A DNA stretch of 64,000 nucleotides from Hydrogenophaga sp. (GCF_030651625.1 NZ_JAUSCF010000012.1:1-64000); one strand, 5' to 3'; counted from the first letter of the stretch, positions 24,537 to 34,061 are shown. Made by a program: numbers and translations. Notes: a model not told the origin generated them from the letters alone.

Positions 24537-26450
24537 TCAGCGTGGGCTGCGACGTGCGACCGGGCGAGCGGGGCCGCCTTCGTTGCGTCGTGGCTGGAAA
24601 TCGCCGCGCATGGCGCCGCGCTCGGCGTTGCCACGGTCGCTGAAACCACCGCGATCGCCGGCACCTGCCGGCTTGTCACTGCGGCCAAAGCTGGAGAAGC
24701 CACCCGGCTTGCCCACGGTGCGGGCCGGAGCACGATCACCAAAACCGCGGCCGGCAGCCGGGCGCGTGTCGGGGCGGTAGCCGCCTTGTTCGCCGCGGTT
24801 GTCACCCCGGTTGTCGAAACGGCCTTCGGGGCGCTGTGGCTCGGCACGGCCTTCGAAGCGTGGATCAAAGCGCGCGTCTGGGCGGCGGAATTCGGTACGC
24901 GGTGCTTCAGCGCGGCCTTCCGGACGACCTTCAAAACGCGGGCCTCGCGGGGCTGGGCCACGGCGGTCGGCGAAGCGGTCGTTGGAACCACCGAAGCGGT
25001 CACCACCGCGCGCTGGCGGGCGGCCACGGCCGAAGGTGTCGGCCTGCGGTGCGCGCTGGCGCGGCTCAAGGCCGGGCACGGTTTCCACGTTGATGCGTTG
25101 ACGGGTATAGCCTTCGATGTCGGAAATTTTGCGGCGATCACGCAGTTCGGCAAAGGTCACCGCCAGGCCATCGCGGCCCGCACGACCGGTGCGGCCAATG
25201 CGGTGGGTGTAGTCCTCGGCCTTCATCGGCAGGCCGAAGTTGAACACATGGGTGATGGTGGGCACGTCAATGCCACGGGCCGCCACGTCGGTGGCCACCA
25301 GAATCTGCACCTGGCCGGCACGCAGCGCCATCAAGCGGCGGTTGCGAATGCCCTGGCTCAGGGCACCATGCAGCGCCACGGCTGCAAAGTTGGACTGTTG
25401 CAGGTCGGTGGCCAAGCCATCGCATTCGATCTGCGTGCTGCAGAAAACGATGGCCTGGTTGATGCTGGTGTCGCGCAACCAGTGATCGAGCAGCTTGCGC
25501 TTGTGGTCGGCGTTGTCGGCCCAGAACAGCACCTGCTTGATGTTGGCGTGTTGCTCCTGCGGCGAATCGATCTGCACCTTCTGCACATGCTTGCCGCCGT
25601 CGTGCATCACACGCATGGCGAGCTGCTGGATGCGTGGCGCAAACGTGGCGCTGAACATCATGGTCTGGCGACGCTGGCTGGTGAGTTCATTGACTTCGGC
25701 CAGGTCGTCGGCAAAGCCGAGATCCAGCATGCGGTCGGCCTCGTCCACGACCAGGAACTGCACCTTGTCGAGCTTGAGCTGCTGCGAGCGCTGCAGATCC
25801 AGCAGGCGCCCGGGAGTGGCCACCACGAGGTCGGCATTCTGCAGACGCGCAATCTGCATCTGGTAAGGCATGCCACCCACCACGTTGGCAATGCGCAGAC
25901 CACGGCAATGGCGCACCAGGTCAATGGCGTCGTTGGCCACCTGTTGGGCCAGTTCACGCGTGGGGCACAGAATCAGGGCGCCGGGGGTGGCGGCCTTGAA
26001 ATTGCGCGGGCTGGTGGGGTCCTTGCGCTTGGGCGCCTTGGGAGGCGCTTCGCCGCGGGCAATCGCTTCGGCAGACAGGCGCTCGCGCTCGGCACGCTCA
26101 TGGGCTTCGGCGTCGGCACGCTGTTGCAGCAAGGTGTGCAGCACAGGCAGCAGGAAGGCCGCGGTCTTGCCGCTACCCGTCTGGCTGGAGACCATCAGGT
26201 CGGCAAAACGCTGCTCACCTTCGGCCAGCATGGCCTTGGGGATCACGTTGTTCTGCACGGCCGTGGGCTGCAGATAGCCAAGGTCTGCACAGGCCTGCAC
26301 CAGTTCAGGCGCCAGGCCAATCAGCTCAAAACCATTGGGGCCGGCGGGCACTTCAGGCTCGGCCATGGGGGATGTGGAAATCTCTGCTTCGGTGTCGGCA
26401 GAGTTCATTTCGGGCGTGAATTCGCCGCGGGCTTCAAAAGAGTCGCTCAT
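24537..26450 (-). CDS. rhlE: DEAD-box RNA helicase (RhlE-type)
   Basis: A 637-residue ATP-dependent RNA helicase. It shows motif I SQTGSGKTAAF, Q-motif context around FELIGLAPELVQACADLGY, motif II DEAD in VVDEADRMLDLGF, motif III SAT and motif VI HRIGRTGRAGR. An insertion between motif I and PTRELAQQ (about 100-150) is charged and Ala/Glu-rich. The tail beyond 470 is a long Arg/Gly/Asp-rich disordered region typical of RhlE proteins involved in ribosome assembly, RNA turnover and cold adaptation. The 374 bases upstream are a possible long leader. Confidence 0.9.
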   Translation of the reverse strand: MSDSFEARGEFTPEMNSADTEAEISTSPMAEPEVPAGPNGFELIGLAPELVQACADLGYLQPTAVQNNVIPKAMLAEGEQRFADLMVSSQTGSGKTAAFLLPVLHTLLQQRADAEAHERAERERLSAEAIARGEAPPKAPKRKDPTSPRNFKAATPGALILCPTRELAQQVANDAIDLVRHCRGLRIANVVGGMPYQMQIARLQNADLVVATPGRLLDLQRSQQLKLDKVQFLVVDEADRMLDLGFADDLAEVNELTSQRRQTMMFSATFAPRIQQLAMRVMHDGGKHVQKVQIDSPQEQHANIKQVLFWADNADHKRKLLDHWLRDTSINQAIVFCSTQIECDGLATDLQQSNFAAVALHGALSQGIRNRRLMALRAGQVQILVATDVAARGIDVPTITHVFNFGLPMKAEDYTHRIGRTGRAGRDGLAVTFAELRDRRKISDIEGYTRQRINVETVPGLEPRQRAPQADTFGRGRPPARGGDRFGGSNDRFADRRGPAPRGPRFEGRPEGRAEAPRTEFRRPDARFDPRFEGRAEPQRPEGRFDNRGDNRGEQGGYRPDTRPAAGRGFGDRAPARTVGKPGGFSSFGRSDKPAGAGDRGGFSDRGNAERGAMRGDFQPRRNEGGPARPVARRSPR

Positions 26451-26824
26451 GTTCGTCCATGCGCAAAAACGCGCAATTGATCGAATGCAGACGCTGAATG
26501 GGATGCCGACCTCAATGGGTGGCAGCTCCGGGGCGCTAGATCCGTTCGTGGTTACAAAACATCAACCATCAAACGATCAACGCGCCATGGGTCACAAGAG
26601 TTGACGCCGGGAGCGAAGGCCCCATCCGCTGTGCCAGGCTGAAAAGCTTGGCGGGCTGCTGCGAGCCGTTGCCGGCTGCGCGTCAACCCCGTGTTCGGGG
26701 GGCCTGGTGTGTGAGGCAGATGCACAAATCATCGCAGTTGCCTGCGAAGCCTTTGATTATCACACAGATTCAGGGAATACCCTGAATGTTTTTCTGTTCA
26801 AGGTTCGTCAGCCGGCAAAAAAGC
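26451..26824. other. Gene-free region: helicase promoter/leader and an isolated hairpin
   Basis: No convincing gene was found in these 374 bases. On the minus strand they lead into the RhlE-type helicase gene; cold-inducible DEAD-box helicases often have long structured leaders. A CCCCGTGTTCGGGG stem-loop (26687-26700) and a longer palindrome at 26768-26787 are present. No known riboswitch motif was recognised. Confidence 0.5.
26768..26793 (+). terminator. Palindromic hairpin with T run on the plus strand
   Basis: ATTCAGGG, loop AATA, CCCTGAAT is a perfect 8-bp stem followed by GTTTTT on the plus strand. It lies 31 bases past the PiT gene stop on the minus strand, where the flank is not T-rich, so it may serve minus-strand transcripts as a 3'-end structure or end an uncharacterised plus-strand transcript. 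Confidence 0.5.
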
Positions 26825-28411
26825 TCAATCCAGGATAGCTGAAACGATCTGGAACAGGATGGCGGCCAGCACTGCCGTGGCAGGCACCGTGATGATCCAC
26901 GCGGCCACGATGCGCATCACCACAGAGCGCTTGACGATCTCTTTCTTGATCGCTTTCTTCAGCGCCTTCTGCTCCTTTTTTGCAAACACGGCCCCTTCGT
27001 CGCTCTCGCGCAGCTTGGCGCGGCGCTTCATGTCGGCCAGCATCCGCTTCTTCTCCTGTACTTCGGCTGCCTCGAAACGGTGAAGGTAGGCTTCGACTTC
27101 GGCACGATCGGCTCCCTGATGGCCAGCAAACACCACCGCTTCCATCTTGGCGTAGTTCACCTTGAGCAGTTCGCGCAAGAAACCCACACCGAACACAGCA
27201 CCAATGGTCACGTGTGTGGTGGACACCGGCATACCGAGTTGGGAAGCCACAATCACCGTCAAGGTGGCGGCCATGGCAATCGAATACGCGCGCATGTTGT
27301 CCAGCTCGGTGATCTCCTTGCCCACCGTGCGGATCAGCTTGGACCCGTACAGCGCCAGACCCACGGCCAGGCCCATTGCACCCAGCACCATGATCCACAG
27401 CGGTGTGGCTGCCCTGGAAGCAATGGCCCCACTCTTCACTGCTTCATAAATGGCCGCCAGCGGCCCGATGGCATTGGCCACGTCGTTGGCACCGTGTGCA
27501 AAACTCAGCAACGCGGCGGAGCAGATCAGGGGCCAGGTGAACAGGCGGTTGACGCCCTGTTTGCTGTTGTCCTGCCGCAGGGCCAATCTGCCCAAGGGCT
27601 TGCGCACGAACCACCACACCACCACGGCCACGCCAGCGCCGGCCAGAAGCGCCACGGGAAACGCAACCTTGACGATCTGCCCCAGCCCCTTGAGAAGCAT
27701 GTAGGTGGTGTAAGCCCAGACCATCAGCGCGATCAATACCGGCACCACACGACCGGCAGCATCGGTCTTTTCGTTGCGGTAGGTCACGCTGCGCTTGATG
27801 AGGTACAGAAACCCCGCCGCCAGTGCACCGCCCATGAAAGGCGAAATCACCCAGCTCATCACGATGGCCCCGATGGTGTCCCAGTTCACCAGCCCCCAGC
27901 CTCCAGCGGCGATGCCGGCGCCCATGACCGCACCGATGATCGAATGCGTGGTGGACACTGGTGCCCCCACCGCGGTCGCCAGATTGAGCCAGAGGGCGCC
28001 CGCCAGCAGCGCCGCGAACATCACCCAGGCGAACGTGGTGGCATCGCCGATCTGGGCCGGATCGATGATGCCACCCTTGATGGTGCCCACCACTTCACCA
28101 CCGGCCACAATGGCTCCCAGCGCCTCGAACACCGCCGCGATCACGATGGCCCAACCCATGGTCAGCGCGCCCGATCCGACCGATGGGCCCATGTTGTTGG
28201 CCACATCGTTGGCACCGATGTTCATGGCCATGTAGGCACCAACTCCGGCCGCCACAATCAGCAGCCAGGCGGCCGATGAGGTGAGTCCGATGGTCGATGC
28301 GCCCGTCAGCGACGCATAAATACCCACCATGACGAGAAACAAAACCGCAGCACCCAGCTGTAAAGCTTCCTGGTGCCGAGCCACAAAACGCGAACGGGAT
28401 TTTTTTGTCAT
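26825..28411 (-). CDS. PiT-family inorganic phosphate transporter
   Basis: A 528-residue inner-membrane permease with the duplicated PHO4 signature: GANDVANNMGPSVGSGALT in the first half and AHGANDVANAIGPLA in the second. About ten to eleven membrane segments flank a charged cytoplasmic segment near 430-490 rich in Lys/Arg/Glu. PiT proteins couple metal-phosphate or phosphate uptake to protons. No PhoU-like pit accessory gene is adjacent. It is followed upstream by the oligoribonuclease gene on the same strand. Confidence 0.92.
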   Translation of the reverse strand: MTKKSRSRFVARHQEALQLGAAVLFLVMVGIYASLTGASTIGLTSSAAWLLIVAAGVGAYMAMNIGANDVANNMGPSVGSGALTMGWAIVIAAVFEALGAIVAGGEVVGTIKGGIIDPAQIGDATTFAWVMFAALLAGALWLNLATAVGAPVSTTHSIIGAVMGAGIAAGGWGLVNWDTIGAIVMSWVISPFMGGALAAGFLYLIKRSVTYRNEKTDAAGRVVPVLIALMVWAYTTYMLLKGLGQIVKVAFPVALLAGAGVAVVVWWFVRKPLGRLALRQDNSKQGVNRLFTWPLICSAALLSFAHGANDVANAIGPLAAIYEAVKSGAIASRAATPLWIMVLGAMGLAVGLALYGSKLIRTVGKEITELDNMRAYSIAMAATLTVIVASQLGMPVSTTHVTIGAVFGVGFLRELLKVNYAKMEAVVFAGHQGADRAEVEAYLHRFEAAEVQEKKRMLADMKRRAKLRESDEGAVFAKKEQKALKKAIKKEIVKRSVVMRIVAAWIITVPATAVLAAILFQIVSAILD

Positions 28412-28508
28412 TGAAAATTCACGAGAATTTCACGATTCTGACATGATCGAACGGCCAGTCCGCTCGACGGACCGCAGGCGCCTGCGCGTCTGAAGCTGGC
28501 GCCGCGAC

Positions 28509-29108
28509 TCAGCGCAGAAAGTGTTCGCGGTAATGTTCGAGTTCGTCGATCGACTCGTGCACATCGGCCAGCGCCGTGTGCTTCTGCTGCTTCTTGAACG
28601 CGTCGTACACCTCCGGACGCCAGCGCTTGGCCAGTTCCTTCAGCGTGCTCACGTCCAGGCAGCGGTAATGGAAGTACGCCTCCAGCTTGGGCATGTACTT
28701 CACCAGGAATCGCCGGTCCTGGCTGATGGTGTTGCCGCACATGGGGGAGCCGTTTCTGGGCACATACTTGCCAATGAAAGCCAGCAGTTCGGCCTGAGCC
28801 GCCTCTTCGTCCACCGTGCTGGCCTTGACCTTGTCGATCAGGCCGCTCTTGCCATGGGTGCCCTTGTTCCAGTTGTCCATGGCCGCCAGCAACGCGTCGC
28901 TCTGGTGAATCACGATCACCGGGCCTTCCACGCGTGGCGTGAGCTGCGGCCCTGTGATCACCACCGCGATTTCCAGCAGGCGTTCTTTTTCGGGGTCCAG
29001 GCCACTCATTTCGCAGTCGATCCAGACCAGATTCTGGTCACTTTTTGTCAGTATTGGGGTGGCGCCGGCCTCAATGACAGGGGGTGCTGGTGTTTTTATG
29101 CTGGTCAT
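28509..29108 (-). CDS. orn: Oligoribonuclease
   Basis: A 199-residue DEDDh exonuclease. The first acidic pair is in [10 protein letters not shown], and the C-terminal His/Asp motif is in [18 protein letters not shown]. It degrades 2- to 5-nucleotide RNAs, including pGpG from cyclic-di-GMP turnover. The usual proteobacterial length is about 180 residues; this one has an extra 20-residue N-terminus beginning [10 protein letters not shown], so a start closer to [10 protein letters not shown] is possible. It diverges from the M48 protease gene across 94 bases. Confidence 0.93.
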   Translation of the reverse strand: MTSIKTPAPPVIEAGATPILTKSDQNLVWIDCEMSGLDPEKERLLEIAVVITGPQLTPRVEGPVIVIHQSDALLAAMDNWNKGTHGKSGLIDKVKASTVDEEAAQAELLAFIGKYVPRNGSPMCGNTISQDRRFLVKYMPKLEAYFHYRCLDVSTLKELAKRWRPEVYDAFKKQQKHTALADVHESIDELEHYREHFLR

Positions 29109-29202
29109 GTGCCGATTCTCACCGATCTGCGAAACAGGGCCCGATGAGCGGCATGCCCTGCTCAGGCACCCACCCTCTCCGTCTTCGATAGACTCCCTCT
29201 TC

Positions 29203-30465
29203 ATGGACACCGCTTCCCTCACACTCACTGCTGTTTTCTGCATCCTCCTGCTGGTAGGTCTTGCCATGCGCATGGTGCTGGCCAGCCGGCAGATCCGTCA
29301 CGTGGCCCGCCATCGGGACGCAGTACCTATCGCCTTTGCACAAACCATCACGCCGGAAGCCCACCGCAAGGCCGCCGACTACACCATCACCAAGACCCGT
29401 TTCGGCTTGCTGGAACTGGCGCTGGAGGCGGCGCTGCTCCTTGCCTGGACCTTGCTGGGGGGGCTTGAATGGCTGAACATGACGCTGCTGGCCGCGCTGG
29501 GCGGTGGCATGGTGCAGCAATTGGCGTTGCTGGCGTCCTTTGTGCTGATCGGCGGGCTGGTGTCCTTGCCGATGGGCTGGTGGTCGACCTTTCGCATCGA
29601 AGAGCGCTTTGGCTTCAACAAGATGACGCTGGGTATGTGGGTCGGCGATCTGCTGAAGGGCACACTCGTCGGCGCCTTGATCGGCCTGCCCATCGCGGCT
29701 CTGATGCTCTGGCTCATGGGTGCTGCCGGCCCACTGTGGTGGGTCTGGGCCTGGGGCGCGTGGATGGCGTTCAACCTGTTGCTGCTGGTGCTCTACCCCA
29801 CGGTCATCGCACCCCTGTTCAACAAATTCGAGCCGCTGAAGGACGAAGAACTGAAGTCGAGGGTGAATGCACTCATGCAGCGATGCGGCTTTGCCGCCAG
29901 CGGCCTGTTCGTGATGGACGGCAGCAAACGCAGTGCGCACGCCAACGCCTACTTCACCGGCTTCGGCGCCGCCAAACGCGTGGTCTTTTTTGACACCTTG
30001 CTGCAACAACTCAGCCCGCCAGAAATTGATGCGGTGCTGGCGCACGAACTGGGACACTACAAGCGCCGTCATATCGTCAAACGCATTGCCATGATGTTCG
30101 CCGTGAGCCTGCTGGGTTTCGCCTTGCTGGGCTGGGCATCGCAGCAAGCCTGGTTCTACCTGGGCCTGGGTGTCACGCCTTCGATGGATGCGCCCAACGA
30201 CGCACTCGCCCTGCTGCTGTTCATGCTGGTGATCCCGCTGTTCACCTTTTTTCTGTCGCCGCTGACCGCGCTGCTTTCCAGGCGCCACGAGTTTGAAGCC
30301 GACGCCTACGCCGTGACCCAGACCAGTGGATCGGACCTGGCTTCCGCACTGCTCAAGCTCTACAAGGACAACGCGAGCACCCTCACCCCCGATCCGGTGT
30401 ACGCCCGGTTCTATTACTCGCATCCCCCAGCGAGCGAACGCCTGGCCAGACTGCGCGCTGCCTGA
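29203..30465 (+). CDS. M48 family (Ste24-like) membrane metallopeptidase
   Basis: A 420-residue inner-membrane zinc protease with the HELGH motif at 281-285, the third ligand in [11 protein letters not shown], and six or seven hydrophobic segments flanking it. The arrangement is that of CAAX-protease-1/Ste24 homologues, longer than HtpX. Bacterial members act in membrane-protein quality control. The ATG at 29203 gives an N-terminal membrane anchor. Confidence 0.9.
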   Translation: MDTASLTLTAVFCILLLVGLAMRMVLASRQIRHVARHRDAVPIAFAQTITPEAHRKAADYTITKTRFGLLELALEAALLLAWTLLGGLEWLNMTLLAALGGGMVQQLALLASFVLIGGLVSLPMGWWSTFRIEERFGFNKMTLGMWVGDLLKGTLVGALIGLPIAALMLWLMGAAGPLWWVWAWGAWMAFNLLLLVLYPTVIAPLFNKFEPLKDEELKSRVNALMQRCGFAASGLFVMDGSKRSAHANAYFTGFGAAKRVVFFDTLLQQLSPPEIDAVLAHELGHYKRRHIVKRIAMMFAVSLLGFALLGWASQQAWFYLGLGVTPSMDAPNDALALLLFMLVIPLFTFFLSPLTALLSRRHEFEADAYAVTQTSGSDLASALLKLYKDNASTLTPDPVYARFYYSHPPASERLARLRAA

Positions 30466-30470
30466 GATGA

Positions 30471-30570
30471 AACACCCCCGCGCCGCTTCGCGTCACCCCC
30501 TCAAGGAGGCGGCACTGGCCGTCCGTCCTGAGCTTGTCGAAGGGCGGCCCGGCGGTGCCCCTGGATGGGA
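30471..30570 (+). repeat. Dispersed intergenic hairpin repeat, copy 3, containing a second CTGAGCTTGTCGAAG element
   Basis: ACACCCCCGCGCCGCTTCGCGTC, CCCCCTCAAGGAGG and GGCCCGGCGGTG follow the plan of the other copies. A nested CTGAGCTTGTCGAAG at 30528-30542 equals that at 9025-9039, so two repeat families meet here. It fills the gap between the protease and dehydratase genes. Confidence 0.7.
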
Positions 30571-30635
30571 CCGTTTCATGCGTCGCAGTAGCGCTTCGGC
30601 GCCATGAAAACTGGCTCGATCTCACCATCATCACA

Positions 30636-30947
30636 ATGCACCAGAACCGCCGAGCGCTCAGCGCCACCGAACTCGTCACCCATCTGACCCAGCTCAATGG
30701 CGACCACGCACAGGGCTGGAAGCTGTTGGACGGGGCACTGGAGAAGGCGTTTGCATTCGCCAACTTTCATGAAACCATGGCCTTCGTCAACGCGGTGGCC
30801 TGGATCGCGCACCGGGAAGACCATCACCCCGACCTTTCGCTGAGCCATGGGCGCTGTACGGTGCGCTTCAACACCCACGATGCGGATGGCATCTCGCTCA
30901 GCGATTTCCATTGCGCCGCTGCGGTGGACCAACTGCTCAAGGCCTGA
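30636..30947 (+). CDS. phhB: Pterin-4a-carbinolamine dehydratase (4a-hydroxytetrahydrobiopterin dehydratase)
   Basis: A 103-residue protein of the DCoH/PhhB family. Its key motif is the histidine cluster EDHHPDLSL with the paired Asp/His later in THDADGISLSDFHCA. It regenerates the pterin cofactor after phenylalanine hydroxylase or rescues molybdopterin-like metabolism. A longer in-frame start would extend into the upstream repeat, so the ATG at 30636 (MHQNRRALSATELV) is preferred. It precedes rsgA by about 30 bases. Confidence 0.92.
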   Translation: MHQNRRALSATELVTHLTQLNGDHAQGWKLLDGALEKAFAFANFHETMAFVNAVAWIAHREDHHPDLSLSHGRCTVRFNTHDADGISLSDFHCAAAVDQLLKA

Positions 30948-30976
30948 ATGAACACATACCCTCACAGGTGGCCGCT

Positions 30977-31960
30977 TTGAAACCTCGCCACGCGCAGCCG
31001 CCGGCCGCTTCTGCCGAAACGATGGGTGGTCTTGTGGTGGCTGCTTTTGGACGACACTGCCTGGTGGAGACTGCGGACGGCACGCGGCGCATCTGCCACC
31101 CGCGTGGAAAAAAAAGCCAAGTGGTTGTGGGCGATCAAGTGCAGTGGCAGCACACGGGCGACGAAGGCAGCATCGAGCGTGTTGAAGAGCGTCGGAACCT
31201 CTTCTACCGTCAGGACGAGCTGCGAACCAAGTCATTTGCCGCCAACCTCGACCAGGTGCTGGTGTTGATCGCAGCCGACCCGGAGTTTTCTGAAACGCAA
31301 CTGGCCCGCGCCCTGATCGCGGCAGAAGCCGAGCGCATCGACGTGCTGGTCGTGCTGAACAAGAGCGATCTGCAACCCGCCTTTGACCGGGCCTGGGACC
31401 GTCTTGCCCCCTATCGCCGCATGGGGTGCACCGTGCTACCGCTCAGACTCAAGGGCAGTACGGCTGCGGGTTCGGAAGCCGGCATTGACGAACTTCTGGC
31501 GAAGCTGGCCGGCAAACGAACTCTGGTGCTGGGGCCGTCCGGCGCAGGCAAGAGCACCCTGGTGAACCGGTTGGTGCCTCATGCGCAGGCGCTCACCGGC
31601 GAGATATCAAAGGCCCTGAATTCCGGCAAACACACGACCACAAGCACCACTTGGTACTGGACCGACACCGAACGGCAAACCGCGCTGATCGACTCCCCCG
31701 GTTTTCAGGAATTCGGCCTCAACCACATCGAACCCATGCAGCTCGCGCAATACATGCCCGACCTGCGCGCCACACTCGGCCACTGCAAGTTCTACAACTG
31801 CACCCATCTGCACGAGCCTGGCTGTTCGGTGATCACCCATGTGCACGGCGGCCATTCAGGGTCCGACTCAGCCACATCGGACAACCTGTCCATCAGCGAG
31901 AACCGCTATCGCATATATCGCGACCTGTTTGCGGAACTGTCCGACAAGCGTATGTATTGA
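30977..31960 (+). CDS. rsgA: Small ribosomal subunit biogenesis GTPase RsgA
   Basis: A circularly permuted GTPase of about 327 residues. An N-terminal OB-fold (GGLVVAAFGRHCLVET) is followed by motif G4 NKSD, then G1 GPSGAGKST and G3 DSPG. The C-terminal zinc knuckle has Cys residues in CKFYNCTHLHEPGCSV. It helps late 30S assembly. The TTG at 30977 is the likely start, with a GTG at 30968 or the ATG at 31022 as alternatives; none has a strong ribosome-binding site. Confidence 0.92.
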   Translation: MKPRHAQPPAASAETMGGLVVAAFGRHCLVETADGTRRICHPRGKKSQVVVGDQVQWQHTGDEGSIERVEERRNLFYRQDELRTKSFAANLDQVLVLIAADPEFSETQLARALIAAEAERIDVLVVLNKSDLQPAFDRAWDRLAPYRRMGCTVLPLRLKGSTAAGSEAGIDELLAKLAGKRTLVLGPSGAGKSTLVNRLVPHAQALTGEISKALNSGKHTTTSTTWYWTDTERQTALIDSPGFQEFGLNHIEPMQLAQYMPDLRATLGHCKFYNCTHLHEPGCSVITHVHGGHSGSDSATSDNLSISENRYRIYRDLFAELSDKRMY

Positions 31961-31964
31961 AAAG

Positions 31965-32042
31965 CACCCCCGCAGCGCTTCGCGCTACCCCCTCAAGGGG
32001 GCGATACCAGTGGCCCGGCAAAGCCGGTTCCACGGTATCTCT
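31965..32042 (+). repeat. Dispersed intergenic hairpin repeat, copy 4
   Basis: CACCCCCGCAGCGCTTCGCGC, CCCCCTCAAGGGGG and CCCGGCAAAGCCGG, then CCACGGTATC, form the clearest copy of the family. It directly follows the rsgA stop. Both inner blocks are perfect short hairpins. Confidence 0.75.
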
Positions 32043-32199
32043 GGAAGGGGTCATTTCGCGCCGGAGAGACTTTGCTGCGGTGCGCCGCTTCCAGAGGGCG
32101 CGCTGAAAGCGACGCAGGAAAAAAAACACCGGGCAACGAGGTACATCCATCCAGAGACACCGAGGATCCGGCTCCGCCGGTCCAAGGTGTCGCCCCCTT

Positions 32200-32252
32200 G
32201 GAACGTGTTTATGGTCTGCGTGGGGTCCCCACGCAGACCGTAAACACGTTCC
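32200..32252. terminator. Near-perfect 26-bp hairpin between convergent genes
   Basis: GGAACGTGTTTATGGTCTGC through GGGG on one arm pairs with CCCCACGCAGACCGTAAACA through CGTTCC on the other, at 25 of 26 positions with a single central T. GGTGTCGCCCCCTT and AGGGGGGTGGCGCC extend the stem imperfectly outward. It lies between rsgA (plus) and the CobD-like gene (minus), so it may act as a two-way transcription block despite lacking T runs. The rest of 31961-32295 holds repeat 4 and no gene. Confidence 0.7.
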
Positions 32253-32295
32253 CACAGGGGGGTGGCGCCGAAGGCGACGCGGGGGGTGGCTTTGC

Positions 32296-33231
32296 TCAGC
32301 CGATCAAGCGGGCCAGGGTGAGCAGGGCCAGCAGCAGCATCCACAGCACCACAGTGCGCCAGACCAGGCCCACCACGCCGCCGAGGTGCACAAGCTGCGG
32401 ATCGGGCCGGAAGCTGCCATCTGCCTGTGAAGCCAGCACCTCTTGTGGTGCCTGAGCAGCCAGACGCACGTTCAGCGCACCCGCCGTGGCCGCCAGCACC
32501 ACACCGTCGCTGCCGGGTGCATGCCGGGCCGCCTCGCTTCGCCAGTTCGCCACGGCATCTTCAAAGTTGCCCACCACTGCAAACCCCAGTGCGGTGGAGC
32601 GGGCGGGCACATAGTCAATCCATTGCCAGGCACGTGCCGCAGCCACCTGAAGGGCCAGGCTCGGTGTGCCGTCGGCTCTGGCGCGCCAGTTGCGCGAAAG
32701 GTACTCTGCCAGGCGGTAAAGCACCGCGCCCACCGGCCCCAGGCCCAGCATCCAGAAAAAGACAAACACAATCAGCACCCCGAACACATGGCGATGCGCC
32801 GACACCACGGAGTGCTCGATCACCTGGCGCAGCAGCTCCGTGCGTGGCAGGCTGTGTGCATCCACGCGCAGCCATTGGGCAAATTTCTCACGGGCAGTCA
32901 GATCATCGCCACTTTCCAGCGCCTGGCGAATATCGCTGAAATGGTGGCTGAACTGTCGAAACCCCAAGGTGACATACAGCACCCCCACGAGCCAGACAAA
33001 ACCAAGCAAAGGGTTGAGGTAATTCAGTCCCCAATGGGCCACCCAGGCCACCCCGGCAGGCACGCCCACCGCAAGCAACCATGCCAGCCAGCCATGGGCC
33101 GACTCGCCGGCATCCAGGTTGCGCCGCACCAGCCTCACCCACCCGCGCATGGCGCCATGCACCGGGTTGTCGTACGCCAATGGGCGAGCCTGCTCCAGCA
33201 GCAAGGCAATGAGGATGGCAAAGAAACTCAT
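32296..33231 (-). CDS. CobD/CbiB-family membrane protein
   Basis: An approximately 311-residue inner-membrane protein starting MSFFAILIALLLEQARPLAY. It has about five hydrophobic segments and the family-like block WIDYVPARSTALGFAVVGNFEDAV. True CbiB makes adenosylcobinamide from cobyric acid. No other cobalamin gene is nearby, and this CobD/CbiB-like subgroup is common in Burkholderiales without clear cobalamin context, so the reaction is unproven. A longer in-frame start lies upstream, but it overlaps the Nudix gene region. Confidence 0.8.
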   Translation of the reverse strand: MSFFAILIALLLEQARPLAYDNPVHGAMRGWVRLVRRNLDAGESAHGWLAWLLAVGVPAGVAWVAHWGLNYLNPLLGFVWLVGVLYVTLGFRQFSHHFSDIRQALESGDDLTAREKFAQWLRVDAHSLPRTELLRQVIEHSVVSAHRHVFGVLIVFVFFWMLGLGPVGAVLYRLAEYLSRNWRARADGTPSLALQVAAARAWQWIDYVPARSTALGFAVVGNFEDAVANWRSEAARHAPGSDGVVLAATAGALNVRLAAQAPQEVLASQADGSFRPDPQLVHLGGVVGLVWRTVVLWMLLLALLTLARLIG

Positions 33232-33262
33232 GGGTGCCATCATAGCGGTGGCACACAAAGGT

Positions 33263-33979
33263 TCAGGTTGACAGCAGGCGGTAGAAGTTGCGCAACATGC
33301 CCGCCGTGGCCCCCCAGATGAATCGTTCGCTGGCGCCATCCTGGTAGGGCATCGAGTACCACTCACGCACCACCCCTTCAAACTCGAACACGTGCCTGCG
33401 GTGGTGGGCGGGATTCATCAGAAACGCCAGTGGCACCTCGAACACATCGGCCACCTCGTAAGGGTTCGGCTGCAGCAAGAAATCGGGCTTCACCAGCCCG
33501 ACCACGGGCGTGATGACAAACGCACTGCCGGTGGTGTAAATCGGCAAAGTACCCAGCACTTCAATGGCGTCTGCCGGTAAACCGATTTCTTCATGGGCCT
33601 CGCGCAGTGCAGCGGCCGTCGGGTTCGCGTCTTCGGCGTCCACCTTGCCGCCTGGCAAGGCTATCTGGCCAGAGTGCGTGGACAGGTGTGCTGTTCGCTG
33701 GGTGAGGATCACGGTGAGACAGTCCCGCATGACAAGGGGCAGCAGAACAGCCGCATGGGCCGTTTCGCGGTTCATGAACCTCTGTTCGCGATGCAACTCC
33801 GGCGTCCACACGGGTGGGCTGGCAAACAGCCTGCGCAGACCTTCCGGCGTCATCCGGTCGGCATGGGCGGGACGCAAGTGATGGTCGTCGTCCCGAACCA
33901 GTACGGGCACTTCACGGGGATCGAACTGGGGCAGCAACTGTGTCATGTAAGGCGCGAAAACAAGAAACGACGGCTTCAT
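33263..33979 (-). CDS. Nudix hydrolase, CoA pyrophosphatase-like
   Basis: A Nudix protein of about 238 residues. The CoA-pyrophosphatase signature TQRTAHLSTHSGQIALPGGK precedes the Nudix box GGKVDAEDANPTAAALREAHEEIGL. Such enzymes split coenzyme A and its derivatives into phosphopantetheine parts and 3',5'-ADP. A start at 33946 (MTQLLPQFDPREV) is equally plausible. It ends 31 bases before the CobD-like gene on the same strand. Confidence 0.87.
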   Translation of the reverse strand: MKPSFLVFAPYMTQLLPQFDPREVPVLVRDDDHHLRPAHADRMTPEGLRRLFASPPVWTPELHREQRFMNRETAHAAVLLPLVMRDCLTVILTQRTAHLSTHSGQIALPGGKVDAEDANPTAAALREAHEEIGLPADAIEVLGTLPIYTTGSAFVITPVVGLVKPDFLLQPNPYEVADVFEVPLAFLMNPAHHRRHVFEFEGVVREWYSMPYQDGASERFIWGATAGMLRNFYRLLST

Positions 33980-34061
33980 TCTGAACCAACACCGAACAGC
34001 CGCGTGCGGGGACACGCGGCAGCCCTGCCAACAAGTGACGGAATGGAGCACCCAGAAAAAA

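Noticed and set aside
24786-26480. Long plus-strand frame opposite the RNA helicase gene
   Set aside because: It is an antisense shadow of the DEAD-box gene; the translation is low complexity with no known domain.
30471-32252. A CRISPR array or IS remnant from the clustered repeats
   Set aside because: The repeats are not evenly spaced, spacers are absent, and no transposase or terminal duplication was found.
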